Part shown: one piece after another, positions 54,678-63,557 of the stretch
How the letters are laid out: the number at the start of each line of letters is the position of its first letter
How positions within the stretch are numbered: the stretch's first letter is position 1
NCBI RefSeq assembly: GCF_008370345.1
Contig: NZ_VTUU01000010.1
Coordinates: 1-64,000 of the forward strand
Direction: 5' to 3'
Length of the DNA: 64,000 nucleotides
Source of the DNA: Marinobacter salinexigens
GTDB taxonomy: Bacteria > Pseudomonadota > Gammaproteobacteria > Pseudomonadales > Oleiphilaceae
Program-made: the position numbers and the translations under genes
Notes under the pieces: generated by a model
Told to the model about the DNA's origin: nothing
Database searches by the model: none
What the model saw: the letters and a program-made list of their open reading frames with translations, nothing else

Positions 54678-55586
54678 TTATCCCAGGGACAGGAAAACGC
54701 CCATCAAAATCGGGGAGAGGAAAGACAGCAGAAAACCGGAAGCGATCGCAACCGGAACGCACTCAAGGCCACCACTACTACGGATAACAGGCAGGGTAAA
54801 ATCCATGGCTGTCGCGCCGCCATAGCCGATGGCCATTGCGGGCCGGGTAGCGATGACCAGCGGAATAATAGCCAGCGCAATGATTTCACGCAGGACATCG
54901 TTGAGGAAGGCCACACCGCCCCAGGCCGGGCCCAGCGCATCGCCGATAACAATACCGGACAACGAATACCAGCCAAACCCGGATACCAGTGCCATAACAT
55001 CATGCCAAGGCAACGCCAGTACAGGAATCAGAGCAAGGCCAGCTAGCAGAGAACTTGCCGTCAGCGCCATGGCGATCCCCAGACCCTGGCGATTCATCAG
55101 CAACCGGCGCAGCGAAAGCCCGGCATTGCGAAGCTGCACACCAATCAGGAACAACAGTAACATCAGCGACCAGGTCGCCACCTGTTCCGCCATCGGCATC
55201 TCTGGCAACAGGTAATAGCCTGCAAGCAACCCCGCCAATACTGCCAATAACGGCTTCAGACCCGCCATAAAGAGACGACGGTAACCAGTGGTCCCGTCTG
55301 TGGCGTTCTTCGCCACCACCAGGGGCTGCCAGCGATGAAATGCCCACAGGCCCAGCATATTGAACAGGAACAGCATCATCACAAGTATGAGTACCTGAAC
55401 GGCCATTCCGCCAAGCTGGCTTGCCAGCCCATCCATCTGGCCCAGGCCCAGGCCCAGCAGAGCAAGAATGAAGTACACCAGCACTTCCACCCCATGATGG
55501 ATAACGGTCATGATCCGACGGTTCTCCAACATAAGCGCAAAACCCAGAAACAAAGGCGCAAGAATGAGCAGCGCTCCAGTCAGCAT
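54678..55586 (-). CDS. lysO: Lysine exporter LysO (YbjE, DUF340)
   Basis: A 302-residue membrane protein with about eight helices. The LysO hallmarks are the LLLLFLIGVQLRNAGLSLRRLL helix, SGFGWYSLSGIVIGD and VAFLNDVLREIIALAIIP. The last has the acidic residues described for lysine export in E. coli. It exports L-lysine and its toxic analogue thialysine. It lies alone between the signalling genes and is read leftward. GAGG precedes the ATG. Confidence 0.9.
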   Translation of the reverse strand: MLTGALLILAPLFLGFALMLENRRIMTVIHHGVEVLVYFILALLGLGLGQMDGLASQLGGMAVQVLILVMMLFLFNMLGLWAFHRWQPLVVAKNATDGTTGYRRLFMAGLKPLLAVLAGLLAGYYLLPEMPMAEQVATWSLMLLLFLIGVQLRNAGLSLRRLLMNRQGLGIAMALTASSLLAGLALIPVLALPWHDVMALVSGFGWYSLSGIVIGDALGPAWGGVAFLNDVLREIIALAIIPLVIATRPAMAIGYGGATAMDFTLPVIRSSGGLECVPVAIASGFLLSFLSPILMGVFLSLG

Positions 55587-55642
55587 AAGGGGCCTCGAAC
55601 GATCGGGATAGTCAGATCAGAAAATGAAGGGATAGAAGACAG

Positions 55643-55963
55643 TCAATGCAGCTTCTGGTCAGAGCGATCCTGAACCAGTACCCAGGGCGCAATCACCACA
55701 GCCCAGAGCTCTGCATTCTGGTCATACCAGGCTTGTGCCAGCTCAGGGGGGATATCACCCACTTTGCCCGCCAACATCCACTGTTCGAATTGGATTTTGT
55801 TGTCGGCCGCAAGCTCCGCTGCAACATCGAGCAGATCCAGATCAGACGCCACCCGGACAACCTGTCCGCGGGCGAAATAAGTCTGCAATTCGTGCCAGCG
55901 AATGCGCGAGGTTTCCAGGTTCAGTTTGGACTTGAGCTCATCCGGAGAGGAACTTGACGACAT
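55643..55963 (-). CDS. DUF2288 protein of unknown function
   Basis: A 106-residue soluble protein matching DUF2288: LNLETSRIRWHELQTYFARGQVVRVASDLDLLDVAAELAADNKIQFEQWMLAGKVGDI and PWVLVQ. No catalytic motif is evident. The ATG at 55963, preceded by GAGG, was chosen over one 17 codons upstream. Confidence 0.75.
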   Translation of the reverse strand: MSSSSSPDELKSKLNLETSRIRWHELQTYFARGQVVRVASDLDLLDVAAELAADNKIQFEQWMLAGKVGDIPPELAQAWYDQNAELWAVVIAPWVLVQDRSDQKLH

Positions 55964-56042
55964 GTAGGCCTCGGTACAAAAATCAGGGCGGACTAGGTTA
56001 ACCGAATCGACCACATCTGTGCCAGCGCCTGGAACATCCGGC

Positions 56043-56438
56043 TCACTGCAGGCTGTCCCAAATTTCCCGGATACGATCCGATAACGTCATCGGGTCAAAG
56101 GGCTTGGGAATGACCGCGACTGCACCTTCCGCAAGATACTGACTCACTTCGTCAGGCTGCACTTTGGCTGTCATGAAGATAGCAGGAACATCTGCGAACT
56201 CATCGGTTTGGCGAATCGCATGGAGCGTTGAGGGCCCGTCCATGACCGGCATCATAACGTCCAGTAAAACGAGCTGGGGCCTGAACTCAGCCAACTGATC
56301 AAGGGCCACTTGCCCGGAGGCGCAGGTTTTCAGGGTGAAACCACCCACCGCCTCCAGCGCCAGCTCGGCAACCGCTCTGATATCTTCTTCATCCTCTACC
56401 AGCATAATGCGCTGAAGTGACAATTTACCCTCGGTCAT
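56043..56438 (-). CDS. Single-domain CheY-like response regulator
   Basis: A 131-residue receiver with no output domain. Acidic pocket EDEED and phospho-acceptor Asp in LVLLDVMMPVMDG are intact, as are the Thr (IFMTAKV) and the Lys of VIPKPFDP. It probably relays or competes for phosphate within the cluster. It is the last of three leftward genes and overlaps the end of the HDOD gene by 14 bp. GGAG precedes the ATG. Confidence 0.9.
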   Translation of the reverse strand: MTEGKLSLQRIMLVEDEEDIRAVAELALEAVGGFTLKTCASGQVALDQLAEFRPQLVLLDVMMPVMDGPSTLHAIRQTDEFADVPAIFMTAKVQPDEVSQYLAEGAVAVIPKPFDPMTLSDRIREIWDSLQ

Positions 56439-57609
56439 TATCCGACTCCTCGTGCCCGGATGGCTTCGCCTTCAGGCTCTCAAACCAAGCCTCCAGCCCC
56501 AATTGGCGCATCAATCTCTCGCACTCCGTGCTGAGCCTTTCCGGACCTGCCAACAACGCAGCCCCCCTCATCACCAGATGCTGTTGAGTCACGTTCTCGC
56601 GAGACAGATGGTGCACAGCCCCAATAAGCTGACGAAGATCCAGGGGCAATCGCCACTGAACCTTCAGCCGGTTGCCGTAGGGCTGGGCCCAGTCTTCCAG
56701 TGCCTGTTCAATATCGGCATTGCTCAGGGAACCACCGCCCTCTCTGACAAAGCGATCCATGACACTCAGCACCGCCAATTCCCCCATGCGGCTTAACAGG
56801 CCTGCGGTCTGGAACAGGCGCCCCCGCTTACCCATAGCGGCAGCAATTTTCTGAGCCTCACATGCAACGGCCTCAGCCAATGCGTGATACTCCAGAGCCC
56901 TGGAGCGGATCACTCCGGAGGTGAATGAAGTTCCTACATCGAGCGCCAAAGCCAACCCCTGGTTCAGTGCCATGGGTACCCCCATAACGGATATGGCATC
57001 ACGGACACTGGTCACCGGCGCACCACTTCTACGAAACGAGGAACGATTGGCCACCTCCAGCAATCGCGCACTCAGGGCAACCTCTTTCTGCCAACGCTCA
57101 GCCAGGCGGGAGCCTGAGAGTTGATCAGCCTCTTCGATCAAGGCGAGAATACCGGCGACATCCATGTTTCCGGGGATGTGGACCCCGGAATCCAGTCCCT
57201 CAGCCAGCATCTCCGGGAGGGATCGGCTGGACGCTTCATCCGGGAGACTGTCACCAATCATGGAAACCAGACGCCCGTGCAGCAATTCAACATCGAAAGG
57301 CTTGCTGATGTAGCCACTGATACCGTAATGGGCCGCCTTGAGGATAGAATCCCGGTCAGCACGGGCGGTGATCATAACCACCGGTACGTCCTTGTCCTTC
57401 GCCCGGATGTCACGAAGCAACGCCAGCCCGGAACCGTCGGGCAGCATCCAGTCCACAATAAAAAACTTCGGGTTCATGGATTCCCACAGGCGCTTTGCGT
57501 CGCCGACAGAGTGGGCCTTGGATACCCGGATAGCGGGGTTCAAGCCGGATACAACCGTCTCAAGAAGGTCTGCCATAAGATCATCGTCTTCCACAATGAC
57601 CACATTCAT
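56425..57609 (-). CDS. Response regulator with HDOD output domain
   Basis: A 394-residue protein: an intact receiver (1-125; VEDDD, VDWMLPDG, MITARAD, SKPFD) followed by an HDOD domain (about 145-350), recognised by LLEVANRSSFRRSGAPVTSVRDAISVMGV. HDOD proteins are HD-fold relatives that lack the catalytic residues and control signalling by binding partners. Its start overlaps the upstream HPt-DGC stop by 4 bp (ATGA), and GGGAAG precedes the ATG. The operon order is sensor-transfer-DGC, HDOD regulator, single receiver. Confidence 0.9.
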   Translation of the reverse strand: MNVVIVEDDDLMADLLETVVSGLNPAIRVSKAHSVGDAKRLWESMNPKFFIVDWMLPDGSGLALLRDIRAKDKDVPVVMITARADRDSILKAAHYGISGYISKPFDVELLHGRLVSMIGDSLPDEASSRSLPEMLAEGLDSGVHIPGNMDVAGILALIEEADQLSGSRLAERWQKEVALSARLLEVANRSSFRRSGAPVTSVRDAISVMGVPMALNQGLALALDVGTSFTSGVIRSRALEYHALAEAVACEAQKIAAAMGKRGRLFQTAGLLSRMGELAVLSVMDRFVREGGGSLSNADIEQALEDWAQPYGNRLKVQWRLPLDLRQLIGAVHHLSRENVTQQHLVMRGAALLAGPERLSTECERLMRQLGLEAWFESLKAKPSGHEESDNDRG

Positions 57610-59279
57610 ACAGCTTCCCGTCCTGTACCGTCTGTTTGACCCGCTCCGAAAACCGTCACGCCGTTCCGCCCGGCGGATTTGCGGCGATATAACGCCTGAT
57701 CGGCCGCTTCGATTGCGTCCTCACCCCGATCAAAAGTCTCAAGGGTGGCCATGCCGATACTCACCGTGACATGAAATTCTTCACCACGACTGCTGAAGCC
57801 GATTCGGTTCATCTGTTCACAAACCGTTTGTAAGGTTCTGAGAGCATCCCCGATGGAACAGTCTGGCAGCACCACCAAAAATTCCTCACCACCGTATCGT
57901 CCAATCACATCGGTTTTACGCAAGCGGTGACGCAGGAGGTTGGCCAGCCCTTTGATGACAAGGTCACCCGTCCGATGGCCATAGGTATCATTCACTCGCT
58001 TGAAATGATCCAGGTCCAGCATCGCCACCACAGATTTCTGCGAAAGACGGCGACACCGGGCATGCTCTTTGATCACCTCCTGCTTGACCAGAGAGTGCTT
58101 CAAAAGACCCGTGAGGCTGTCCCGGGATGCCAGCTTGTCGAGCTGTCTGGCCCGATAACAACGGACCCTCGCCGCTCTGAGCAGGAAATCATCTGACACC
58201 GGCTTGGTGAGAAAGTCGTCCCCGCCCTTGGACAAAGCATCTACCTGGAAGTCCCGGTCCTCCTCCGAAGAGAGAAAGATAATGTGCAACCCTACCCACT
58301 CCGGATCAAACCGCAGCATCCGGGCCAGCGTCGTGCCGCTGTATGAGCCCATCTGCACATCCATCAGGATAATATCCGGCCGGAATTCTGAGAGCGCTCC
58401 TGGCAACTCCGAAGGTGACTGAACCTTGCGGACGGCCATCCCGCCCTCTTCCAGGACCAGACTGTAGTGCTCCAGCAACTCTGCATCATCGTCTACGATA
58501 ATGACGCGACCGGCACCCACATCCAGGCGCTCACTGATCAGCCGTTCGATGTAGTCAGCCAGTACAGGAACATCAAGTGGCTCGCAGACAAAGCCGTCTG
58601 CCCCCAAATCCGCGAGGCGATAACGTTCCGGAAACCCATCCACTGAGCCCACACACACAATCGGCGGACACTCATCTTTTGCAGACAGGCCAGCTCCTTC
58701 AGACACAAAGAGCGTGTCACGCATCAGCACAACCGAGGCGGTAGCCAGGGTTTTGTCAGGCAGGGAATGTGTATCAGGAAATCCATAAACCGCGAAACCA
58801 TGGGTTGCGAGCGCCCCCGAAAGTTCAGCCGCTTTGACAGAATCGGGCTCGACAACCAGAACAACCGGCTCTGCGACGCCCTTAACACCCTTTTCAGGTG
58901 GTGCAACTGGCCAGGACGGCTCAATGTCACCTTCGCAAAGAAGCGCCGACAGGGACCCCACACGCTGCATGAAGTCATCATTCAACAAGTGCAGAATTTC
59001 GGAGCGGGAGCTATGATCGCCTTCTATATATGGCTTCAGGATCTGTTCGAGGTCACGGGCGCTTTTGCCCAGCCTGTCGTAACCGAACGTTCCGGCAGAT
59101 CCGGCCAAACGGTGGAGAGACTGATAGGCAGCCACCACCTCACCGGAATCAATACCCGCGGCACGAACACCAGACATGGCAGTTTCCAGCAATTCAAGCT
59201 CAGATAGCGCCTTTTCCCTGAAGCGCGTTTTCAGCAGAGCCAGCTTCCTTGCCACGTCCGCATTCTTTTGATCCGACAT
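57606..59279 (-). CDS. HPt-REC-REC-GGDEF diguanylate cyclase
   Basis: A 557-residue signalling protein. Residues 1-110 form an HPt domain with the phospho-histidine H56 in YQSLHRLAGSAGTFG. The first receiver (about 135-250) is degenerate: the acidic pocket is reduced, and the conserved Lys-Pro is Glu-Pro (VCEP). The second (about 255-375) is intact, with VDDD, LMDVQM, LSS and TKP. The GGDEF domain is catalytically competent (RYGGEEF) with an RxxD inhibition site (RKTD). This start (ATG) was preferred to a TTG nine bases upstream. Confidence 0.93.
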   Translation of the reverse strand: MSDQKNADVARKLALLKTRFREKALSELELLETAMSGVRAAGIDSGEVVAAYQSLHRLAGSAGTFGYDRLGKSARDLEQILKPYIEGDHSSRSEILHLLNDDFMQRVGSLSALLCEGDIEPSWPVAPPEKGVKGVAEPVVLVVEPDSVKAAELSGALATHGFAVYGFPDTHSLPDKTLATASVVLMRDTLFVSEGAGLSAKDECPPIVCVGSVDGFPERYRLADLGADGFVCEPLDVPVLADYIERLISERLDVGAGRVIIVDDDAELLEHYSLVLEEGGMAVRKVQSPSELPGALSEFRPDIILMDVQMGSYSGTTLARMLRFDPEWVGLHIIFLSSEEDRDFQVDALSKGGDDFLTKPVSDDFLLRAARVRCYRARQLDKLASRDSLTGLLKHSLVKQEVIKEHARCRRLSQKSVVAMLDLDHFKRVNDTYGHRTGDLVIKGLANLLRHRLRKTDVIGRYGGEEFLVVLPDCSIGDALRTLQTVCEQMNRIGFSSRGEEFHVTVSIGMATLETFDRGEDAIEAADQALYRRKSAGRNGVTVFGAGQTDGTGREAV

Positions 59280-59392
59280 ACCGCTCAATTCAGTCCGGAG
59301 ATGGTTTTCAATTGTGCCATACTGGCACCTGAAATTGCTGTTATATAAACCAAAGTACCATTAATAAACCAAAGCACCCCAAGGAAGCCAGC

Positions 59393-61189
59393 TTGCCGTC
59401 AATTTCACTGAGCACTCGCCTCGCTCTCGTTATTCTTCTGGGAACCATTGCCACCGTCGGATCGGTGCTGATCGTTGCCTATGGCGCGCTCGTTGACGAT
59501 TTCGAAACTCTCCTGACTGAACAGCAGCTTTCCGAAACCCGGAGGATCTCCTCTGAAGTCGATCAGCGGTTGCAGCTCAAGCTCGACATACTGAAAGAAT
59601 CCGCCAGCACCCTGAACGACGGCAAGCAGCTGCTGCCCCGGGAGCAGATCGCCGTGCAACTGGATCGCCAGCGCCTGCTCAAGACCCTGTTCCCCGATGG
59701 GGTCGTCGTGATGGATGAACACGCAACCGCCATCGCAGAAAGTTACTTTGTGCCAGGCCGGCTGGGCACAAACTACGCCGACAGACAACATTTTCGCCAG
59801 GCGTTCGAGACCCGAAAAGAACTCATCAGCCGACCGATCATGGGGCGCACCACCGGTGTTCCACTCCTGTCATTTCTGGCGCCGATCGAGTCAGACGACG
59901 GAGACCTTCTGGGTTTTATTGCCGGCACCCTTAAAGTTGGTCAGACAAGCCTGATTCCCCCGGAGTTGGTAACCAACAAAGGTCAGACAGGCAGCAGCTT
60001 TAAAGTGGTCGACATTGACAACTTCCTGTACATCGAAGGCGGGCCTTCAGATCAAAACCAGATCGAATCCCTGCCCCCTCCAGGACATGACCCTCTGATT
60101 GACGCAGCGCTATCCGGCATTGGTTTCGGCAGGGTGACAACGACCGCTGGTCAGGAACTGATCTTCGCAGCCAGCCACCTGCAGCGGTTGGGCTGGCTGT
60201 TTATCCGATCGGTACCTTACGAGCATGCAACCGCGCCGGCCAAAGAGTCGTTTTTTCGTTTTGTTGGTTTCAGCCTGGTGATCGGTCTGATGATCGCTGT
60301 ACTCAGTTTCCTCGCCAGTCGCTCTACCACCCTGCCTCTTGAGAGAATGACCCGGACCATTGAAGGCATGATTCGCAATCCTTCAAAGGCTGCCCGGTTG
60401 GGCACGCAAGGACCAACCGAGGTACAGGAGCTGGCCACGGCCTTTAACCGCCTGATGGACGAGCGTGATGCCATGAGTGAAATGAAGGAGAACTTTGTTT
60501 CCAATGTCAGCCATGAGCTTCGTACTCCGCTCACTTCCATAAACGGCGCCCTGAAACTTCTTGAATCCGGTGCTGCAGGAGCACTGCCGGTGAAGGCAGG
60601 CGAGATGTGCGCTCTGGCGCTGCGTAATGGCGAACGCCTGCAGCTTCTCATATCCGATCTTCTGGACTTCAACAAACTCACCGCAGGGCAGATGTCAGTG
60701 ACCCTCAATCTGCAACCGCTGGATGCCATTATTGACTCTGCGATCACCAGCAACCAGACCACGGCAGCAGATCATCATGTGCAGCTGGAAAAAGCCTGTG
60801 CCTCCGGAAGTCAGGTGGTGACAGACCCGTTGCGGCTCCGGCAGATACTGGACAACTTCATCAGTAATGCCATCAAGTTTTCCCCGGCTAATGGCGTAGT
60901 CCGCATCCAGACAACCGAAACATCCGCCGGTCTGGTGAAAATCGTCGTCAGTGATCAGGGCGATGGCGTACCAGAAGCGTTTGAACCAAAACTGTTCGAG
61001 CGCTTTTCCCAGGCCGAGGCAGGCACAACCCGTTCCGTGAAGGGTACCGGCCTGGGCCTTGCCATATGCAAAGAGTTGGCCGCACTCATGCATGGACGTA
61101 TCGGCTATTTTTATGAGCACGGTGCAAACTTCTGGATCGAACTCCCCAGTAGTACGGCAGCCACAGAGACGACTCATGAAAACACCTGA
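59393..61189 (+). CDS. Membrane sensor histidine kinase with periplasmic Cache-type sensor
   Basis: A 598-residue kinase. A first helix (about 9-31), a Cache-like periplasmic region (about 35-280), a second helix (about 287-308) and a HAMP region precede the HisKA box FVSNVSHELRTPLTSI and the HATPase (DNFISNAIKFSP, DQGDGVP, GTGLGLAICKEL). There is no receiver. It starts with TTG, preceded by AAGGAAG five bases upstream. It diverges from the HPt-DGC operon and overlaps the next kinase by 14 bp. Partner regulators are probably those across the divergent promoter, but this is inferred from position. Confidence 0.9.
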   Translation: MPSISLSTRLALVILLGTIATVGSVLIVAYGALVDDFETLLTEQQLSETRRISSEVDQRLQLKLDILKESASTLNDGKQLLPREQIAVQLDRQRLLKTLFPDGVVVMDEHATAIAESYFVPGRLGTNYADRQHFRQAFETRKELISRPIMGRTTGVPLLSFLAPIESDDGDLLGFIAGTLKVGQTSLIPPELVTNKGQTGSSFKVVDIDNFLYIEGGPSDQNQIESLPPPGHDPLIDAALSGIGFGRVTTTAGQELIFAASHLQRLGWLFIRSVPYEHATAPAKESFFRFVGFSLVIGLMIAVLSFLASRSTTLPLERMTRTIEGMIRNPSKAARLGTQGPTEVQELATAFNRLMDERDAMSEMKENFVSNVSHELRTPLTSINGALKLLESGAAGALPVKAGEMCALALRNGERLQLLISDLLDFNKLTAGQMSVTLNLQPLDAIIDSAITSNQTTAADHHVQLEKACASGSQVVTDPLRLRQILDNFISNAIKFSPANGVVRIQTTETSAGLVKIVVSDQGDGVPEAFEPKLFERFSQAEAGTTRSVKGTGLGLAICKELAALMHGRIGYFYEHGANFWIELPSSTAATETTHENT

Positions 61190-63542
61190 ATCCCCTCAGG
61201 ACTCAACGTTCGATAAAAGCCTGAAACAGAGTGAACGTCGGGCTCTGGCGGTGATTGAAGGCACCAATGTCGGTACCTGGGAATGGAATGTCCAGACCGG
61301 AGAAACGGTATTCAATGAACGCTGGGCCGAGATCTGTGGTTACACCCTGCAAGAGTTGGCCCCCGTCAACATCCAGACTTGGCTTGATCTGGCCCACCCG
61401 GAAGACCTCGAGGAGTCAGAGCGTCGATTGAATGCGCACTTTGACGGTTCTTCCCCGGTGTACGACATCCGGTGCCGCATGCGGCACAAGGATGGCCACT
61501 GGGTCTGGGTACATGATCGCGGGAGGGTCTTTGAATGGACGCCTGAAGGCCTGCCTTTGATGATGTATGGCACCCATGCCGACATCACCGAAGAAATGCA
61601 AAACCTGCAACAGATACAACAACAGAACACTGCCCTGAGCATACTGAACGAGCTGGCCGTGGACCCGGAGACGGACGACAATGCAAGAATCGGTAAAGCC
61701 CTGGCTCTGGGCTCTGAGTATCTCGACCTTCCACTAGCAATCGTCAGTGAGATCACCAGCGATGTGTACACCATTCTCTGGTTTGATGCCCCCCAGGATG
61801 CCGGCCTGGCGCAGGGCGCCAACTTCCCTCTGGGCGACACCTATTGTTCCATTCTGGTGGAAGCCGGCCATAGCCTGGCTATCGACCACATGGCGACATC
61901 GCCCTATAAAGCACGTCCCTGCTATGCCGCATTCGGTCTGGAAAGCTACATCGCGGCCCCAATACACATTCGGGACCATCTGTTCGGGACACTCAACTTT
62001 TCTTCCCCAGAGCCTCGCAAAACCCCATTTTCGGGAACTGAAATCACCTTTGTAACCCTTCTCGCTCGCTGGATCGCCGGCGTTATCGAACGCAAACTCA
62101 GCACCCAGACACAAAGCAAGCTGATCGAACAGGTCCCCGGGGTGCTCTACCAGTACCGACTGTGGCCCGATGGACACTCAACATTCCCATTTTCCAGCCC
62201 ACACATAAAAGACATTTACGGCGTTGATCCTGGCGATGTGGTTGATGATGCCTCCGTGGTCTTCGATGCTATCCATCCAGACGACCTTGGAAAGGTCGGC
62301 TCCAGTATTTCCGAATCAGCCGAGAGCCTCTCCCTATGGCAACAGCAATACAGGGTTCGCAAGGGCTCTGGATCATGGCGCTGGGTGGAAGGACAGGCAT
62401 CGCCTGAGGTCCTCGCCGACAAGAGCATCATGTGGCATGGCTATATTGCAGATATTGACGATAAAAAGCAGACCGAACTGGCCCTCAAGGAAAGTGAAGC
62501 GCAACTTCGCAGGCTTTACGAACTTTCTCCCATCGGTATTGCACTGAATGATTACTACTCAGGTGAATTCCTCGACATCAACGATGCTCTTTTAAAACCC
62601 ACAGGGTACAGCCGGGAACAGCTACTTGCCGGAGACTTTACCCAGCTTCTTCCCCAACAATCAGCCAGACTGAAAGATCGTATTGTTCGTGAGCTCAGGG
62701 AAACCGGGCGCTTCGGCCCTCACGAACTGGATATGCTTCGTGCAGACGAATCGGTCTTCCCTGCGCTGATTCGCGGTATGCGAATCACCAACGCATCCGG
62801 AAGGACACTGATATGGACTCTGGTGGAGGATGTCTCGGAACGCCGCAAAGTGGACCAGATGAAAAGCGAGTTCATATCAACAGTCAGTCACGAGCTAAGG
62901 ACACCGCTTACTTCGATCGCAGGCTCACTGGGGCTGATTGCCGGTGGGACCCTTGGCGAACTCCCTGCGGAAGTCAGACGCATGGTCTCCATTGCGCACC
63001 GGAACAGCGAACAATTGCGACTGCTGGTGGACGATCTGCTCGATATGGAAAAGCTGGTATCCGGCAGAATGATCATGCACCTTTCTTCTGAATCGGTGCT
63101 GCCAGTAGTTCGAGACGCGGTGGACCGGCTTCGAACCTATGCGCTGGACAGTCATGTAGCCATTGTTCTTGCTGACAATAGTCACGACGTCACCGCCAGG
63201 ATGGATCGCTATCGCCTGAATCAAGCCCTGACCAACCTGTTGTCCAATGCCATAAAGTTTTCACCGGACGAGAGTACCGTACACGTGTCAACAGAGCTTA
63301 TCAGCGGCCAGGTCCGAATTCTGGTTTCCGACAACGGCCCCGGCATTGCAAACAGCTTCCGATCCCGGATATTCCAGAAGTTCGCCCAGGCAGACAGCTC
63401 AGACACCCGGGGCAAACGCGGTACCGGCCTGGGGCTTGCAATTACCCGGGAAATCATGGCCCAGATGGGAGGAAACGTCAGCTTCTCATCCGTTGAAGGA
63501 CATGGAGCTACCTTCTGGCTGGAATTGCCAATAGAGAGCTGA
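61176..63542 (+). CDS. Cytoplasmic PAS-GAF-PAS-PAS histidine kinase
   Basis: A 788-residue kinase with no clear membrane helix. A PAS domain with PAC tail (about 20-145; GTNVGTWEWNVQTGETVFNERWAEICGYT) is followed by a GAF domain (about 160-305; LGDTYCSILVEAG). Two further PAS domains (about 310-420 and 440-565) lead to HisKA (FISTVSHELRTPLTSIAGSL) and HATPase (TNLLSNAIKFSPDE, DNGPGI, GTGLGLAITREI). The start ATG lies 14 bp inside the previous kinase gene. It has no receiver, so it presumably hands phosphate to a partner protein. Confidence 0.9.
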   Translation: MKTPESPQDSTFDKSLKQSERRALAVIEGTNVGTWEWNVQTGETVFNERWAEICGYTLQELAPVNIQTWLDLAHPEDLEESERRLNAHFDGSSPVYDIRCRMRHKDGHWVWVHDRGRVFEWTPEGLPLMMYGTHADITEEMQNLQQIQQQNTALSILNELAVDPETDDNARIGKALALGSEYLDLPLAIVSEITSDVYTILWFDAPQDAGLAQGANFPLGDTYCSILVEAGHSLAIDHMATSPYKARPCYAAFGLESYIAAPIHIRDHLFGTLNFSSPEPRKTPFSGTEITFVTLLARWIAGVIERKLSTQTQSKLIEQVPGVLYQYRLWPDGHSTFPFSSPHIKDIYGVDPGDVVDDASVVFDAIHPDDLGKVGSSISESAESLSLWQQQYRVRKGSGSWRWVEGQASPEVLADKSIMWHGYIADIDDKKQTELALKESEAQLRRLYELSPIGIALNDYYSGEFLDINDALLKPTGYSREQLLAGDFTQLLPQQSARLKDRIVRELRETGRFGPHELDMLRADESVFPALIRGMRITNASGRTLIWTLVEDVSERRKVDQMKSEFISTVSHELRTPLTSIAGSLGLIAGGTLGELPAEVRRMVSIAHRNSEQLRLLVDDLLDMEKLVSGRMIMHLSSESVLPVVRDAVDRLRTYALDSHVAIVLADNSHDVTARMDRYRLNQALTNLLSNAIKFSPDESTVHVSTELISGQVRILVSDNGPGIANSFRSRIFQKFAQADSSDTRGKRGTGLGLAITREIMAQMGGNVSFSSVEGHGATFWLELPIES

Positions 63543-63557
63543 GCCATCGAAAAGTCC

